This document shows, in pieces, positions 1-8,102 of a stretch of 64,000 bases of DNA. This DNA is from Micromonospora sp. BL4 (GTDB taxonomy: Bacteria; Actinomycetota; Actinomycetes; Mycobacteriales; Micromonosporaceae). Both the position numbers and the translations under genes were made by a program. The DNA is taken from assembly GCF_003667505.1 (NCBI RefSeq), contig NZ_RCVJ01000116.1, positions 1 to 64,000 on the forward strand, given 5' to 3'. The stretch's first letter is position 1; the number at the start of each line of letters is the position of its first letter. The notes beneath the pieces were generated by a model. That model was given only the letters and a program-made list of their open reading frames with translations. It was not told the origin of the DNA and did not search any database.

Positions 1-2
1 GT

Positions 3-1295
3 TCAGGCGTGGGCGGGTGTCGGCTCGGGGGAGGTCGAGCCGGTCGTCGCCCGGCCGTCCTGCTCGGCGGTGAGGAGCCGGCGCAGGGAGAGCGCCACCA
101 GCGAGGCGATCAGGCAGCCGCCGACCACGACGGCGACCCACACCATGCCGTTGGCGGCGCCGATGAGCGGGCCGGCGGTCACCGGACCGATCACGCCACT
201 GACCCCGAAGATCATCGAACTCATGGCGTTGTACCGGCCGCGCAGCTCATCGGTGGCCAGGGCGTTGGTCAGCGCCGGCATCACCGGCGACAGCATCGTC
301 TCGCCGAAGCCGAAGATCGCCGAGCAGGCCACCACGCACAGGGCGGCCACCAGGGCGCTTTCGGTGCTGACCAGACCGGCCGCGCCCAGGACCAGCCACG
401 CGGTCGCGAACACCGCGCCGACCAACGCGAGCGCACCGGTGCGGCTGCGCCCCTCGATGCGGCGGATCACCAGCAGCTGGGCGAGCACGATCATCACGGT
501 GTTGGCCGCGAGCGCCCAGGCCACCACCCGGGGGTTGACCTCGGCGACCCGCACGGCGTACGCGGCGAAGCCCACCTCGATCTGGGCGTACCCGCAGGTT
601 GTGAGGACGAGACCGAAGATGACCAGCCGGCGGAACGGACGGTCGCGGAGAACGGTCAGGTAGCCGCCGGGCGACGGCTCGTCGCCGGTCCGACGCTGGC
701 CGAGACGGTGGCCGACGCCCGGCAGGGTGAGCAGGATCAGCGCCGGCATCAGGTAGCTCACCGCGTCCAGCAGATAGATCACCTGGAACGTGGCGGGCCG
801 GGCCGTGTCGATGATCGCGCCGGAGGTCATACCGCCGATGCCGATGCCGAGGTTGAGCAGGGCGAAGTTCAGCCCGAAGACGCGCTGCCGCTCGTCGTCC
901 TCGGTGAGCGAGGCGAGGATCGTGTTCTGCCCGGACCAGATCGCCGAGCTGCCGATGGCGACCACCGTCATCACCAGCAGCGCCGAGCCGGTCGAGTGGA
1001 CCAGCGCCAGCGAGCCGGTGCCCACCGCCTCGATCAGCAGGCACGGCACCACCACCCGGCGGGCGCCGAACCGGTCGATCAGCGTCCCGCCCAGCGGCGA
1101 CAGCGCCAGGGTGACCGCGCCGTACCAGCCGATCACCAGGCCGGCGCGGGTGTCGGTGAGCCCGCGCACGTCGGTCAGGTAGATGAACAGGAACGGCAGG
1201 GTCAGCCCGCGCCCGATCGCCGACAGCAGGGTGCCGATGAGGAGCCGGCGAGCTTCCGAGCGGCGGGGGAGGGAGCGACGCAGCATGTCCGGCAT
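3..1295 (-). CDS. MFS transporter, 12-TM drug-exporter type
   Basis: A 430-aa polytopic inner-membrane protein of the major facilitator superfamily, probably a proton-coupled exporter of small molecules; the substrate cannot be read from sequence. Hydrophobic segments run through the whole chain, consistent with 12 TM helices. The conserved cytoplasmic loop after TM2 is clear (residues 69-80, GGTLIDRFGARR, matching the G-x-L-x-D-R-x-G motif). The short Arg-rich N-terminus (MLRRSLPRRSEARR) precedes TM1. The gene is complete, with its TGA at the very edge of the window. A second ATG three codons in (1286) is an equally possible start, and neither has a strong Shine-Dalgarno. It diverges from the next gene across 138 bp. 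Confidence 0.85.
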   Translation of the reverse strand: MPDMLRRSLPRRSEARRLLIGTLLSAIGRGLTLPFLFIYLTDVRGLTDTRAGLVIGWYGAVTLALSPLGGTLIDRFGARRVVVPCLLIEAVGTGSLALVHSTGSALLVMTVVAIGSSAIWSGQNTILASLTEDDERQRVFGLNFALLNLGIGIGGMTSGAIIDTARPATFQVIYLLDAVSYLMPALILLTLPGVGHRLGQRRTGDEPSPGGYLTVLRDRPFRRLVIFGLVLTTCGYAQIEVGFAAYAVRVAEVNPRVVAWALAANTVMIVLAQLLVIRRIEGRSRTGALALVGAVFATAWLVLGAAGLVSTESALVAALCVVACSAIFGFGETMLSPVMPALTNALATDELRGRYNAMSSMIFGVSGVIGPVTAGPLIGAANGMVWVAVVVGGCLIASLVALSLRRLLTAEQDGRATTGSTSPEPTPAHA

Positions 1296-1433
1296 TCTGT
1301 TCGCCGGGTGTGACGATTGGCGAACCGATTACCGCGGCTCCCCGCGCGCCCGCCGGCGGGCCGTGACCGATCCCATCGCTCAGCCCGGTCGGTGCGCGCG
1401 CCCGGTGTCGGTGCGCTCTGCCATGCTGGCCCG

Positions 1434-1907
1434 GTGAGCGTGACCTGGCGACACCTGCCCGCATCGGCCCGTGAGATCGCCGTCGCCGCCGGAGAGGCCG
1501 TCGCCGCCGCACAACAGCGCGACGCCACGGCCTACGAGGCGGCCGTGGCGCGCCTCACCGGTGCCGACCGGTCCGGCCTGGTGCTCGGCGCGACGGTCCG
1601 GCTGCTGTTGGAGGAGACGCATCCCGACGGGCTGGACGGCGACGACGTCCGCCAGGTGCTGGAGGTCTGCGTTCGCTCGGCCGCCGACTGGCTGCCGGAG
1701 GTCGACCCGCACGTGGTGCTGGTGCTGCTCGCCGGGGCGCTCGGTGTGTACGACCCGGGCGACGACGACAACCCGCCGGGCCCGGCGGCGGTCGCCCGGC
1801 ACGGCCCGCTGCTCGTCGCCGACCTGGTGTCGGCCGCGGGCCGGCCGCTCGACGGTTACCTGGCAACCGCGTTCGCCGAGATCGAGCGCACTGAGCGGCA
1901 GGACTGA
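1434..1907 (+). CDS. Hypothetical protein, 157 aa
   Basis: I do not recognise a family. The protein is soluble, acidic and Ala/Val/Leu-rich, with no signal peptide and no TM segment; it looks mostly helical. The N-terminal part (VSVTWRHLPASAREIAV) and an Asp-rich loop (YDPGDDDNPP) near residue 110 are its only distinctive stretches. GTG 1434 is chosen because the codons before it have no ribosome-binding site, and a -10-like CATGCT ends 7 nt before it. The gene diverges from the MFS gene and converges on the methyltransferase with a 28-bp gap. Codon use matches the neighbours, so it is likely a real lineage-specific gene. Confidence 0.6.
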   Translation: MSVTWRHLPASAREIAVAAGEAVAAAQQRDATAYEAAVARLTGADRSGLVLGATVRLLLEETHPDGLDGDDVRQVLEVCVRSAADWLPEVDPHVVLVLLAGALGVYDPGDDDNPPGPAAVARHGPLLVADLVSAAGRPLDGYLATAFAEIERTERQD

Positions 1908-1935
1908 CACCACGCCCGGCGCGCTCCGCCCCGGG

Positions 1936-2754
1936 TCAGGCCGGCGTCCGCTGCGCCACGACTTCCAGATACTCGGCCGGGATCCGTACCGTGCCGTCGC
2001 CGGCGCTGTTGTGCGTCCGGGCCAGCTCCACGAGGTCGGCGTGCAGGTGCGGCCGCCGCTCCTCGGGCAGCGCCTCGAACGCCTTCAACGTCGGTCCGTA
2101 GTTGGCCCGGAAGAAGTCGGCGAATTCCTCCGGGGTGCCGAAGCGGAAGACGAACTCACGGCGTACCGCCCGCAGTTCGCCCACGGACCCGCCCAGCAGC
2201 TCGCGGAGCCGGCCCTCGTCGCCCCACTGCACCGGCGGGCGTAGTCCGGCCGGCGGCGGCACGTGCCGCCCGACCGTGCGGAACAGGTCGCCGATGAACC
2301 CCTGGGGCGTCCACGACGCCAACGCCACCGTGCCGCCGGGTCGGCAGACCCGGAGCAGCTCCGCCGCCGCCCGCTCCTGGTCCGGCGCGAACATCACGCC
2401 GACGACGGAGAGCACCGCGTCGAAGGACCCGTCGGGGTACGCCAGCCGCTCCGCGTCGCCGGTCACGAAGGTGACCGGCAGCCGCTCCGCCGCCGCCCGG
2501 GCGTGGCCACGCTCCAGCAGTTCGGGTACGTAGTCGACGCCGGTCACCACGCAGCCGCAGCGGGCGGCGGCGATGGCGGCGTTGCCGGTGCCGGTCGCCA
2601 CGTCCAGCACCCGGGCGGCGGCCGGCAGGTCGGCCGCCGCCACCAGCCACTCGGCGATCGGGTGGATGAGCGCGGCGACCGCGCCGTAGTCGCCGCTGGC
2701 CCAGGTCACCTGCTGGCGTGCCTTGACGGCGTTGAGATCGAGTGCGGTGGTCAT
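1936..2754 (-). CDS. Class I SAM-dependent methyltransferase
   Basis: A 272-aa UbiE/Methyltransf_11-type enzyme that transfers a methyl group from S-adenosylmethionine to an unknown acceptor. Motif I is intact (DVATGTGNAA, residues 51-60), followed by the acidic residue of strand 2 region (GVDYVPELLERG), the post-I GDAERLAYPDGSFDAVLS segment and the motif II/III region (LLRVCRPGGTVALASW). The start is ATG 2754, directly after a strong GGGGGG Shine-Dalgarno; an in-frame ATG 78 bp upstream lacks one and would overlap the preceding gene's stop region. It lies 78 bp downstream of, and on the same strand as, the remnant LuxR-type regulator gene, suggesting the two were once co-expressed. Confidence 0.85.
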   Translation of the reverse strand: MTTALDLNAVKARQQVTWASGDYGAVAALIHPIAEWLVAAADLPAAARVLDVATGTGNAAIAAARCGCVVTGVDYVPELLERGHARAAAERLPVTFVTGDAERLAYPDGSFDAVLSVVGVMFAPDQERAAAELLRVCRPGGTVALASWTPQGFIGDLFRTVGRHVPPPAGLRPPVQWGDEGRLRELLGGSVGELRAVRREFVFRFGTPEEFADFFRANYGPTLKAFEALPEERRPHLHADLVELARTHNSAGDGTVRIPAEYLEVVAQRTPA

Positions 2755-2832
2755 GTGCGGTTCCCCCCTCGGACGGATCGGTGTGCCACCGACGCTAGGT
2801 GGCGCGCTGGCCCGGGGGATCGGCAGAAACAC

Positions 2833-3839
2833 CTATGTTGGGGGTATCAGGCCCCGCCGTCGGGCCGCCGCGGCCGCGTGCCCCCGGCTGGGCACCGCGA
2901 GCTTGTCCAGCACCGCCGACACGTGATGGTCGACGGTCCGGGTGGAGAGCGACAGCCGGGCCGCGATCTCGGCGTTGCTCAGCCCCTCGGCGAGCAGCGC
3001 GAGCACCTCCCGCTGCCGGGCGGTCAGGCCCGTCGGGTGTGCGGCCGTCGCCGGGCGCGGCCCCCGTGGCACCCGGGCCATCCCGCGTCCGCGCAGCTCG
3101 GCCCGGACCCGCCGGGCCACGGCGACGGCACCCAGCCCGTCCAGGATCCGCAGCGCCGCACCGGCCGCCGTGTCGTCGCCGCAGGCCAGGGCCTCCGCCC
3201 GGGGGTACGCGCAGCCGAGCTGGCGCCACTCCTCGGCCGCACCGGCCCAGTCACCCTCGATCAACCGCCGGTACGGGGACGCCAGCGCGCCGGTGTCCCC
3301 GACCGGCTCGCCGACCCGCCAGAGCCAGTACGCCAGCTCACCGGCGTACCACGGTTGGCCGACGTCGAGAGCGAGCCGGTGGGCGCGGCGCAGCTCGGGG
3401 ACCGCCGACGCCGGTTCGCCGGCCAGCCAGTGTCGCTCCGCCAGCGCGGCGGCGACCGGTACGACGAACTGAAGTTCGCGGCTCTGCGCCGCCCAGCGCG
3501 CCGCCGTGTCCAGATGCTCGCCGGTGGCCGGGCCGCCCCGGCGGGCGTCGAGGCGGCCCAGGGTGACCCGGGCGGGGATCAGGCTTCCGCCGGGCTGCGC
3601 GGGACGCCGCCGACCTGACGGGCAACGTCGTGCAGCGGGCCGAGTGCCCGCGGCGTCAGCAGCGGGTCACAGCTGCCCCAGAGGACCCGGGCTCGCGGCG
3701 CGGCCGTCGACGCGAACGCGCTGAGCAGGGCGGACTTCCCGGCACCCGCCTCGCCGGCGACGAGCGCGACCGCGCCGCCGGGGGAGGCCAGCAGCCCGTC
3801 CAGGGTGGCGAGCGCGTCCGCACGCTCCAGCAGCTCCAT
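2833..3839 (-). pseudogene. LuxR-family AAA regulator, internally deleted and frameshifted
   Basis: Two pieces of one large regulator lie in different frames. The N-terminal piece (ATG 3839, stop 3579) reads MELLERADALATLDGLL and has a P-loop GEAGAGKS, typical of the AAA domain of LAL/MalT-type LuxR regulators. The C-terminal piece is readable in another frame from about 3610 down to the TAG at 2833. It carries the family tail ([19 protein letters not shown]) and a GerE/LuxR helix-turn-helix ([20 protein letters not shown], then [13 protein letters not shown]). Family members are about 900 aa; here only about 330 codons remain. Some 550 internal codons are therefore missing and the two ends are joined out of frame near 3580-3610. 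The C-terminal piece could still make a small DNA-binding protein from an internal start such as ATG 3264. Confidence 0.75.
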
Positions 3840-3920
3840 CGAGGTCGATGCTAGTCAGCGGGGCGTCCAGTCGTGTGCCGGTGAAGACGACGACGGCCGG
3901 GTTGACGCCGGTATCACCGG

Positions 3921-4544
3921 CTACGGCGGCAGGGTGGCCTCGCTACCCGGAGAACCGAGAGCCGGTGCGCGTTCGAAGATGTAGTAGACGGGGACGGCGG
4001 CGATGATGACCAGTGCCACCGGCGGGCTGACGAAGGCGACGGCGATCGCGGCCAGATACAGGATTGACGCCGCCCCGAATCGCAGCCGCGCCTTCCACCG
4101 GATCGCCCCCGGCACGGGCTGTGGGAGCCGCCCCGGACGCAGGGTCCATTCGAAGATCCCAGCGAAGCTCAGTCCCATCCCCAGGAAGGCGGCCGCATAC
4201 AGAATCACCGCCACCTTGGCGTCCTGCCCGCCCAGCGCGAGGTACTTGGCCACCGTCGCCGTGTCCACCGGGATCAGAACCACGAACAGCAGCAGGATGA
4301 GGTTGAGGAGGGCCAGGGTCCGGTCGATGACGACGAGGTTGTCGATGAGGGCGTGGTGGTTGACCCAGATCAGCCCGATCGTGCCGAAGCTGATCAGGTA
4401 GACGACGAAGGAGGACCAGTGGTCCGCGACCTGATGCAGGAGCGGCCCATGACCCGGGCCGGCGACCGCCAGATTCAGCGCGAGTAGCGTGATCGCGACC
4501 GCGAAGACGGCATCGCTGAACACCTCCAGCCGGGTTCGGCTCAC
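3921..4544 (-). CDS. TMEM175/DUF1211 family membrane protein
   Basis: A 207-aa integral membrane protein of the TMEM175 (DUF1211) family; characterised relatives are potassium-permeable channels. The hallmark is at the N-terminus: residues 4-18, RLEVFSDAVFAVAIT, containing the R-x-x-x-F-S-D motif of TM1 that lines the pore. Five to six hydrophobic segments follow, including VVYLISFGTIGLIWVNHH and LILLLFVVLIPV, ending near residue 195. The length matches the single-repeat bacterial members, which work as tetramers. The gene stands alone between the LuxR remnant and the sigma-factor pair. Ion selectivity is an inference from the family. Confidence 0.85.
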   Translation of the reverse strand: MSRTRLEVFSDAVFAVAITLLALNLAVAGPGHGPLLHQVADHWSSFVVYLISFGTIGLIWVNHHALIDNLVVIDRTLALLNLILLLFVVLIPVDTATVAKYLALGGQDAKVAVILYAAAFLGMGLSFAGIFEWTLRPGRLPQPVPGAIRWKARLRFGAASILYLAAIAVAFVSPPVALVIIAAVPVYYIFERAPALGSPGSEATLPP

Positions 4545-4654
4545 CCGACAGTTCTACCGCAGCACCCGGACGCGCCGTGGGCATTCAACCCGGCCCACTA
4601 CCGCCGGGCCGGCCGCCTCTTCCTTCCTCCAATCCGCAGGTCGCCGGGGCGTTG

Positions 4655-5659
4655 TCAGCCGAGCACGTCCGAGTAACCCCGTTCCAGGTACACGGTCGAC
4701 CACGTCACACCGCCGGCAGCGGAGTTGGCGCCGTTACCCCTGGCCAGCAACTCCCCGGTCTGCGGGTCGAAAAGCAGATACTCCCTGCCCCAGTCGCCGG
4801 GGCTCGGCCGGGGACCTCGGCCGAAGTCGGCCGACACCACGGTCCCGGTCCGTCCTGCCGGATCGGTCTGCTCACCGCGGCAGGTCACCCCCTCCGTTCC
4901 GGCGAGGAACCGCAGCACCGCAGCCCGACGCGCAAAGTCCACGACCCGCTCGTTGTTCAGCTCCCCGACGCTGACAAGGACGTGCGACGGTCCGTTCTCC
5001 CGCGCCTGGTACAGCGCCTCACCCATGGCCGCAGGTTGCGGCGCCGGCAGTGGCAGGACGCTGAAGTCTCCCGGGCGCAGGTCGTCCGTGTCGGAACCCT
5101 CCTTCGGGATCATTTCTGGGTGCTCGGCGTAGAAGGTCCGCGATGCCTCGTCCGGATAGGTCGTTGCTCCTCGCACGATGCGCAGGCGTCCCGAGCCGTC
5201 GGCCGCGAGCCACCGCCACGTCTCCTCGCTGAACAGCACGCTCACCCACTGGGTGCGGCTACCCGGCTGCGCAGTCGAGCTGCTGCTCTGCCCCCTCCGG
5301 TGCAGGTATTCATACCGTCCGGCCTGTCCGTCGTACGACGTGGCTCGCATCCGATCCGCGATCGTGCTCAGGCAGTGAGCCGGAACGCCCGCGGCACCCG
5401 GAACGGTCGGAGGCTGGGATGATCCGGAGGGTCCGGTGGTGGGCCGGAGGATCGTGACCGTCATCGCCGCGACGGCGACCACGGCGAAGGCCGCTCCGAC
5501 GGCAACGAGTCGGCGCGCCCGCCGAGCAGGTACCACCCGGTCGTAGGACGTCACGTCGTTGCTGGCGAGCCGCAACACTTCCTCGACGTCACCGGCCCCC
5601 ACCTCGATCCCACGCGCCGGGTCCGCGGCCTCCAGCAGCTCTCGCACTCGCTTGTTCAT
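4655..5659 (-). CDS. CU044_5270-type membrane-anchored protein, sigma-factor partner
   Basis: A 334-aa protein with a short cytoplasmic N-terminus (about 45 aa), one TM helix at about residues 48-70 (LVAVGAAFAVVAVAAMTVTI) and a large extracytoplasmic domain rich in Trp, Tyr and Arg. This layout is that of the CU044_5270 family, commonly encoded right after ECF sigma factors in actinomycetes. A regulatory, anti-sigma-like role is inferred from context; no zinc-binding HxxxCxxC motif is present. Its ATG (5659) overlaps the sigma gene stop as ATGA, so the two are translationally coupled. If the upstream frameshift is real, expression of this gene could be reduced. Confidence 0.75.
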   Translation of the reverse strand: MNKRVRELLEAADPARGIEVGAGDVEEVLRLASNDVTSYDRVVPARRARRLVAVGAAFAVVAVAAMTVTILRPTTGPSGSSQPPTVPGAAGVPAHCLSTIADRMRATSYDGQAGRYEYLHRRGQSSSSTAQPGSRTQWVSVLFSEETWRWLAADGSGRLRIVRGATTYPDEASRTFYAEHPEMIPKEGSDTDDLRPGDFSVLPLPAPQPAAMGEALYQARENGPSHVLVSVGELNNERVVDFARRAAVLRFLAGTEGVTCRGEQTDPAGRTGTVVSADFGRGPRPSPGDWGREYLLFDPQTGELLARGNGANSAAGGVTWSTVYLERGYSDVLG

Positions 5660-6188
5660 CGCGCTCCTCCCAGCTGGCCGTCGAGTGAGAGGATCTGTTC
5701 GGGCTGTTCCCGGAGCATCTCGGTCAGTCGCCGTCGAGCCCGGTGCAGCCGTACTTTGGCCGTGGCCGCACCGCAGCCCAGGACCAGCGCCGCCTCGCTC
5801 AGCGACGACTGCTCCCAGCCGACCAGCCGCAGGATCTCCTGATCGTCGTCCGACAGCCGGCTGAGCGCCGCGCGCACGTCGACCAGCCGCACGACGCCGT
5901 CATGACGGTCCAACGCGGCAGCTTCGGTCAGCTCAACGGACGTCGGTACGGCCCGTTGGGCGCGCCAATGGTTGGCCAACAGCCGACGAGCGACCCCATA
6001 CAGCCAGGGCAACGTCCGCGCCGGAAGTTCCGACCGGCGCCGCCAGGCCACCAGGAACACCTCCTGGGCAGTTCCTCCGCCGCCGTCAGACCGTCGAGTC
6101 GGCGCAGTCCGTAGCGCACGACGTCTGGATAGTGCCGTGCGTAGATCCCGCGGAACCAGTCGGCGCCCCGGGCGTTGACGTCCCTCAT
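5656..6188 (-). pseudogene. ECF RNA polymerase sigma factor with a one-base frameshift
   Basis: The gene encodes an ECF (sigma-70 group IV) sigma factor in two frames. From ATG 6188 it reads through sigma region 2 ([20 protein letters not shown] ... GLTAAEEL). It continues in another frame as VFLVAWRRRSELPARTLPWL through region 4 (LSRLSDDDQEILRLVGWE ... AATAKVRLHRARRRL) to the TGA at 5656. Adding one C (plus strand) at about 6069 gives EELAQEVFLVAWRR, exactly the expected region 2 sequence, so a single-base deletion is the simplest explanation. It may be a true inactivating mutation or a sequencing error. The 3' end is coupled to the membrane partner by an ATGA overlap. Confidence 0.8.
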
Positions 6189-6268
6189 ACCCCTACTTGT
6201 GTCAGTAAGCGGCCGAGGGTTACAGGACAATGCTTCCAGCAGAACAGGAAGGGCCGGAAACGAATCAA

Positions 6269-6288
6269 GGCCCCTCCGTGGAGGGGCC
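6269..6288 (-). terminator. Hairpin downstream of tRNA-Pro
   Basis: GGCCCCTC and GAGGGGCC form a perfect 8-bp stem with a CGTG loop. On the minus strand, T-rich sequence (CCTTGATTCGTTT) follows. It lies 18 nt past the 3' end of the tRNA and probably terminates its transcript. Confidence 0.7.
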
Positions 6289-6306
6289 CCGATCTGCTCT
6301 TACCTC

Positions 6307-6383
<77 letters not shown>

Positions 6384-6465
6384 AGGCGTGCCGACAAATA
6401 GTAGCCCACCCGCCCCGATGGTCAAACTCGGTACCCCCGGGGGTCGGACCGCGCCCGGAGCAGCC

Positions 6466-6543
6466 AAGATCCGCACAACTTCGGCGATGTTGGTGCCTCA
6501 ACGCGTCGTGAGGCACCAACATCCCTGATGTTGCGCGGATCTT
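6466..6543. repeat. Long interrupted palindrome between tRNA-Pro and a phosphoesterase gene
   Basis: The core is a perfect 15-bp inverted repeat, GATGTTGGTGCCTCA (6486-6500) and its complement (6509-6523), around ACGCGTCG. A second pair of arms lies outside it: AAGATCCGCACAAC (6466-6479) against GTTGCGCGGATCTT (6530-6543), with one mismatch. The whole 78-bp unit could fold as a cruciform or RNA hairpin. It lies downstream of the phosphoesterase stop and may act as its terminator. The shape also suits a dispersed intergenic repeat, which one window cannot establish. Confidence 0.7.
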
Positions 6544-6545
6544 GA

Positions 6546-6584
6546 GACGAGGGCGCGCGGGCGAGGGACGAGGGCGCGCGGGCG
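6546..6584. repeat. Direct repeat, 18 bp x 2
   Basis: GACGAGGGCGCGCGGGCG occurs at 6546-6563 and again at 6567-6584, separated by 3 nt. It adjoins the long palindrome, in the 3' untranslated region of the phosphoesterase gene. No function is apparent. Confidence 0.7.
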
Positions 6585-6602
6585 GGAGAGCGGGCCGCCC
6601 GG

Positions 6603-7496
6603 TCAGCGAGGGATGAGGGTGAGGATGCTCGCTTCCGGGGGGCAGGCGAAGCGGACCGGAGCCGTCGGGTGGGTGCCGAGTCCGGCGGAGACGTGCAGCC
6701 ACGAGTCCGAGCCCGGCCACCGGTGCAGTCCGCGCGCCATCGAGCGGGGCAGCCCGCAGTTGGTGACCAACGCCCCGACGCCGGGTACGCAGACCTGCCC
6801 GCCGTGCGTGTGCCCGGCCAGCAGCAGCCCGAAGCCGTCCGCGGCCATCTGGTCGAGCACCCGCGGTTCGGGGGAGTGCGCCAGCGCGATGGAAAGTTCC
6901 GCCGAGGTTGACACCGCGCCGTCCACCGCGCCGTAGTCGTCCCGCTCGATGTGCGGGTCGTCCACGCCCACCAGGTCGATCTGCCGGCCTCCGGCCTTGA
7001 GCATGGTGCGGGCGTTGTTCAGGTCCATCCAGCCGGCGCCGGTGAACACCTGCCGCAGCTCCTCGTAGGGCAGGTCGACGCCCTCGGTGTACTCCCGGTC
7101 GGGCAGCAGGTAGGTGAACGGGTTCTTCCACACCGGCCCGGTGTAGTCGTTGGAGCCGAACACGAACGCTCCCGGGTAGTCCAGCAGCGGTTGCAGCGCC
7201 CGCAGCACCCCGGGGACCGCGCCCGGGTGCGCCATGTTGTCGCCGGTCACCACGACCAGGTCCGGGTCGAGGGCGGCCAGCGACGCCACCCAGTGCTGCT
7301 TGCGCGCCTGGTCGGGCATCATGTGCAGGTCCGACAGGTGCAGCACGCGCAACGGCTCCGCGTCGGCCGGCAGCATCGGTACGTCGTACCGCCGCAGGGT
7401 GAACATGTTGCGCTCGACGAGTGACGCGTACGCGAGGGTGGCCGCTCCGACCGCGGCGGTTCCGGCGGCGAGCCGGAATAGTGTGCGCTTTCGCAT
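6603..7496 (-). CDS. Membrane-anchored metallophosphoesterase (YaeI-like)
   Basis: A 297-aa calcineurin-like phosphoesterase with an N-terminal signal anchor (FRLAAGTAAVGAATLAYASL, residues 7-26), so the catalytic domain should lie outside the membrane. Metal-binding motifs are present in order: SDLHMM, VTGDNMAH, GSNDYTG (Asn-Asp in place of the usual GNH[DE]) and a C-terminal AGHTHGGQ. ATG 7496 is chosen because a -10 TACCCT ends 7 nt upstream on this strand, predicting a leaderless message. The gene diverges from yqeY by 25 bp. A similar phosphoesterase lies next to ponA2 in M. tuberculosis (Rv3683 region), so this is part of a conserved neighbourhood. The natural substrate is unknown. Confidence 0.85.
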   Translation of the reverse strand: MRKRTLFRLAAGTAAVGAATLAYASLVERNMFTLRRYDVPMLPADAEPLRVLHLSDLHMMPDQARKQHWVASLAALDPDLVVVTGDNMAHPGAVPGVLRALQPLLDYPGAFVFGSNDYTGPVWKNPFTYLLPDREYTEGVDLPYEELRQVFTGAGWMDLNNARTMLKAGGRQIDLVGVDDPHIERDDYGAVDGAVSTSAELSIALAHSPEPRVLDQMAADGFGLLLAGHTHGGQVCVPGVGALVTNCGLPRSMARGLHRWPGSDSWLHVSAGLGTHPTAPVRFACPPEASILTLIPR

Positions 7497-7503
7497 GCCG
7501 TTC

Positions 7504-7513
7504 AGGGTAGTTT
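7504..7513. promoter_or_regulatory. Overlapping divergent -10 elements
   Basis: TACCCT on the minus strand (7509-7504) lies 7 nt from ATG 7496. TAGTTT on the plus strand (7508-7513) lies 8 nt from ATG 7522. The two hexamers share two base pairs. Both fit TANNNT and both predict leaderless mRNAs. Confidence 0.6.
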
Positions 7514-7521
7514 GACCGTCC

Positions 7522-7977
7522 ATGAGCACGCTGAAGGACCGCCTCACTGCCGACATGCGTTCCGCGCTCAAGGCGCGCGACGAGCTGACCACCTCCACGC
7601 TGCGGATGGCCCTGGCCGCCGTCGGCACCGCCGAGGTCGCCGGCAAGGCCAAGCGCGAGCTCTCCGACGACGAGGTGCTCGCGGTGCTGACCAAGGAGGC
7701 GAAGAAGCGCCGGGAGGCGGCCACCGCCTTCGCCGACGCGGGCCGCTCCGAGCAGGCGGCGAAGGAGACCGCCGAGGGCGAGGTGCTGGACCGTTACCTG
7801 CCCAAGCAGCTCTCGGACGCCGAGCTGACCGAGCTGGTGTCCGGCGCGCTCGCCGCGGGTGGCTTCACCGGCAAGGCCCAGATGGGCCCGGCGATGAAGG
7901 CGGCCCAGGCCGCGGTGGCCGGCCAGGCCGAGGGTGGTCGGGTGGCCGCCGAGGTACGCCGACAGCTCGGCCTCTGA
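7522..7977 (+). CDS. GatB/YqeY domain protein
   Basis: A 151-aa YqeY-type protein, the full length of the stand-alone family. It is helical and charged, with the characteristic opening MSTLKDRLTADMRSALKARD, LRMALAAV in place of the usual LR(M/L)ll.A, a KEAKKRREAATAFADAGR helix and the C-terminal subdomain (GKAQMGPAMKAAQAAVAGQA). The same fold forms the tail of GatB, where it contacts tRNA in the Glu-tRNA(Gln)/Asp-tRNA(Asn) amidotransferase. The function of the free protein is uncertain. It has a leaderless-type start and shares its promoter region with the phosphoesterase. It converges on the ponA2-like gene across a strong hairpin. Confidence 0.9.
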   Translation: MSTLKDRLTADMRSALKARDELTTSTLRMALAAVGTAEVAGKAKRELSDDEVLAVLTKEAKKRREAATAFADAGRSEQAAKETAEGEVLDRYLPKQLSDAELTELVSGALAAGGFTGKAQMGPAMKAAQAAVAGQAEGGRVAAEVRRQLGL

Positions 7978-8048
7978 CCGGTCCGCGCACGATCTGACGC
8001 CCCGACCGCCAGCAGCGCTGGATCGGCCGGCGGCGACAGTCCCGACAG

Positions 8049-8089
8049 ACGAACGGGCGGGCACCCGCAGTGGGTGCCCGCCCGTTCGT
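8049..8089. terminator. Bidirectional terminator between yqeY and the PonA2-like gene
   Basis: ACGAACGGGCGGGCACCC (8049-8066) and its exact complement (8072-8089) form an 18-bp stem with a 5-nt loop, GCAGT. It lies between two convergent genes and can serve both. Confidence 0.9.
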
Positions 8090-8102
8090 ACCTCTGCTTC
8101 GC

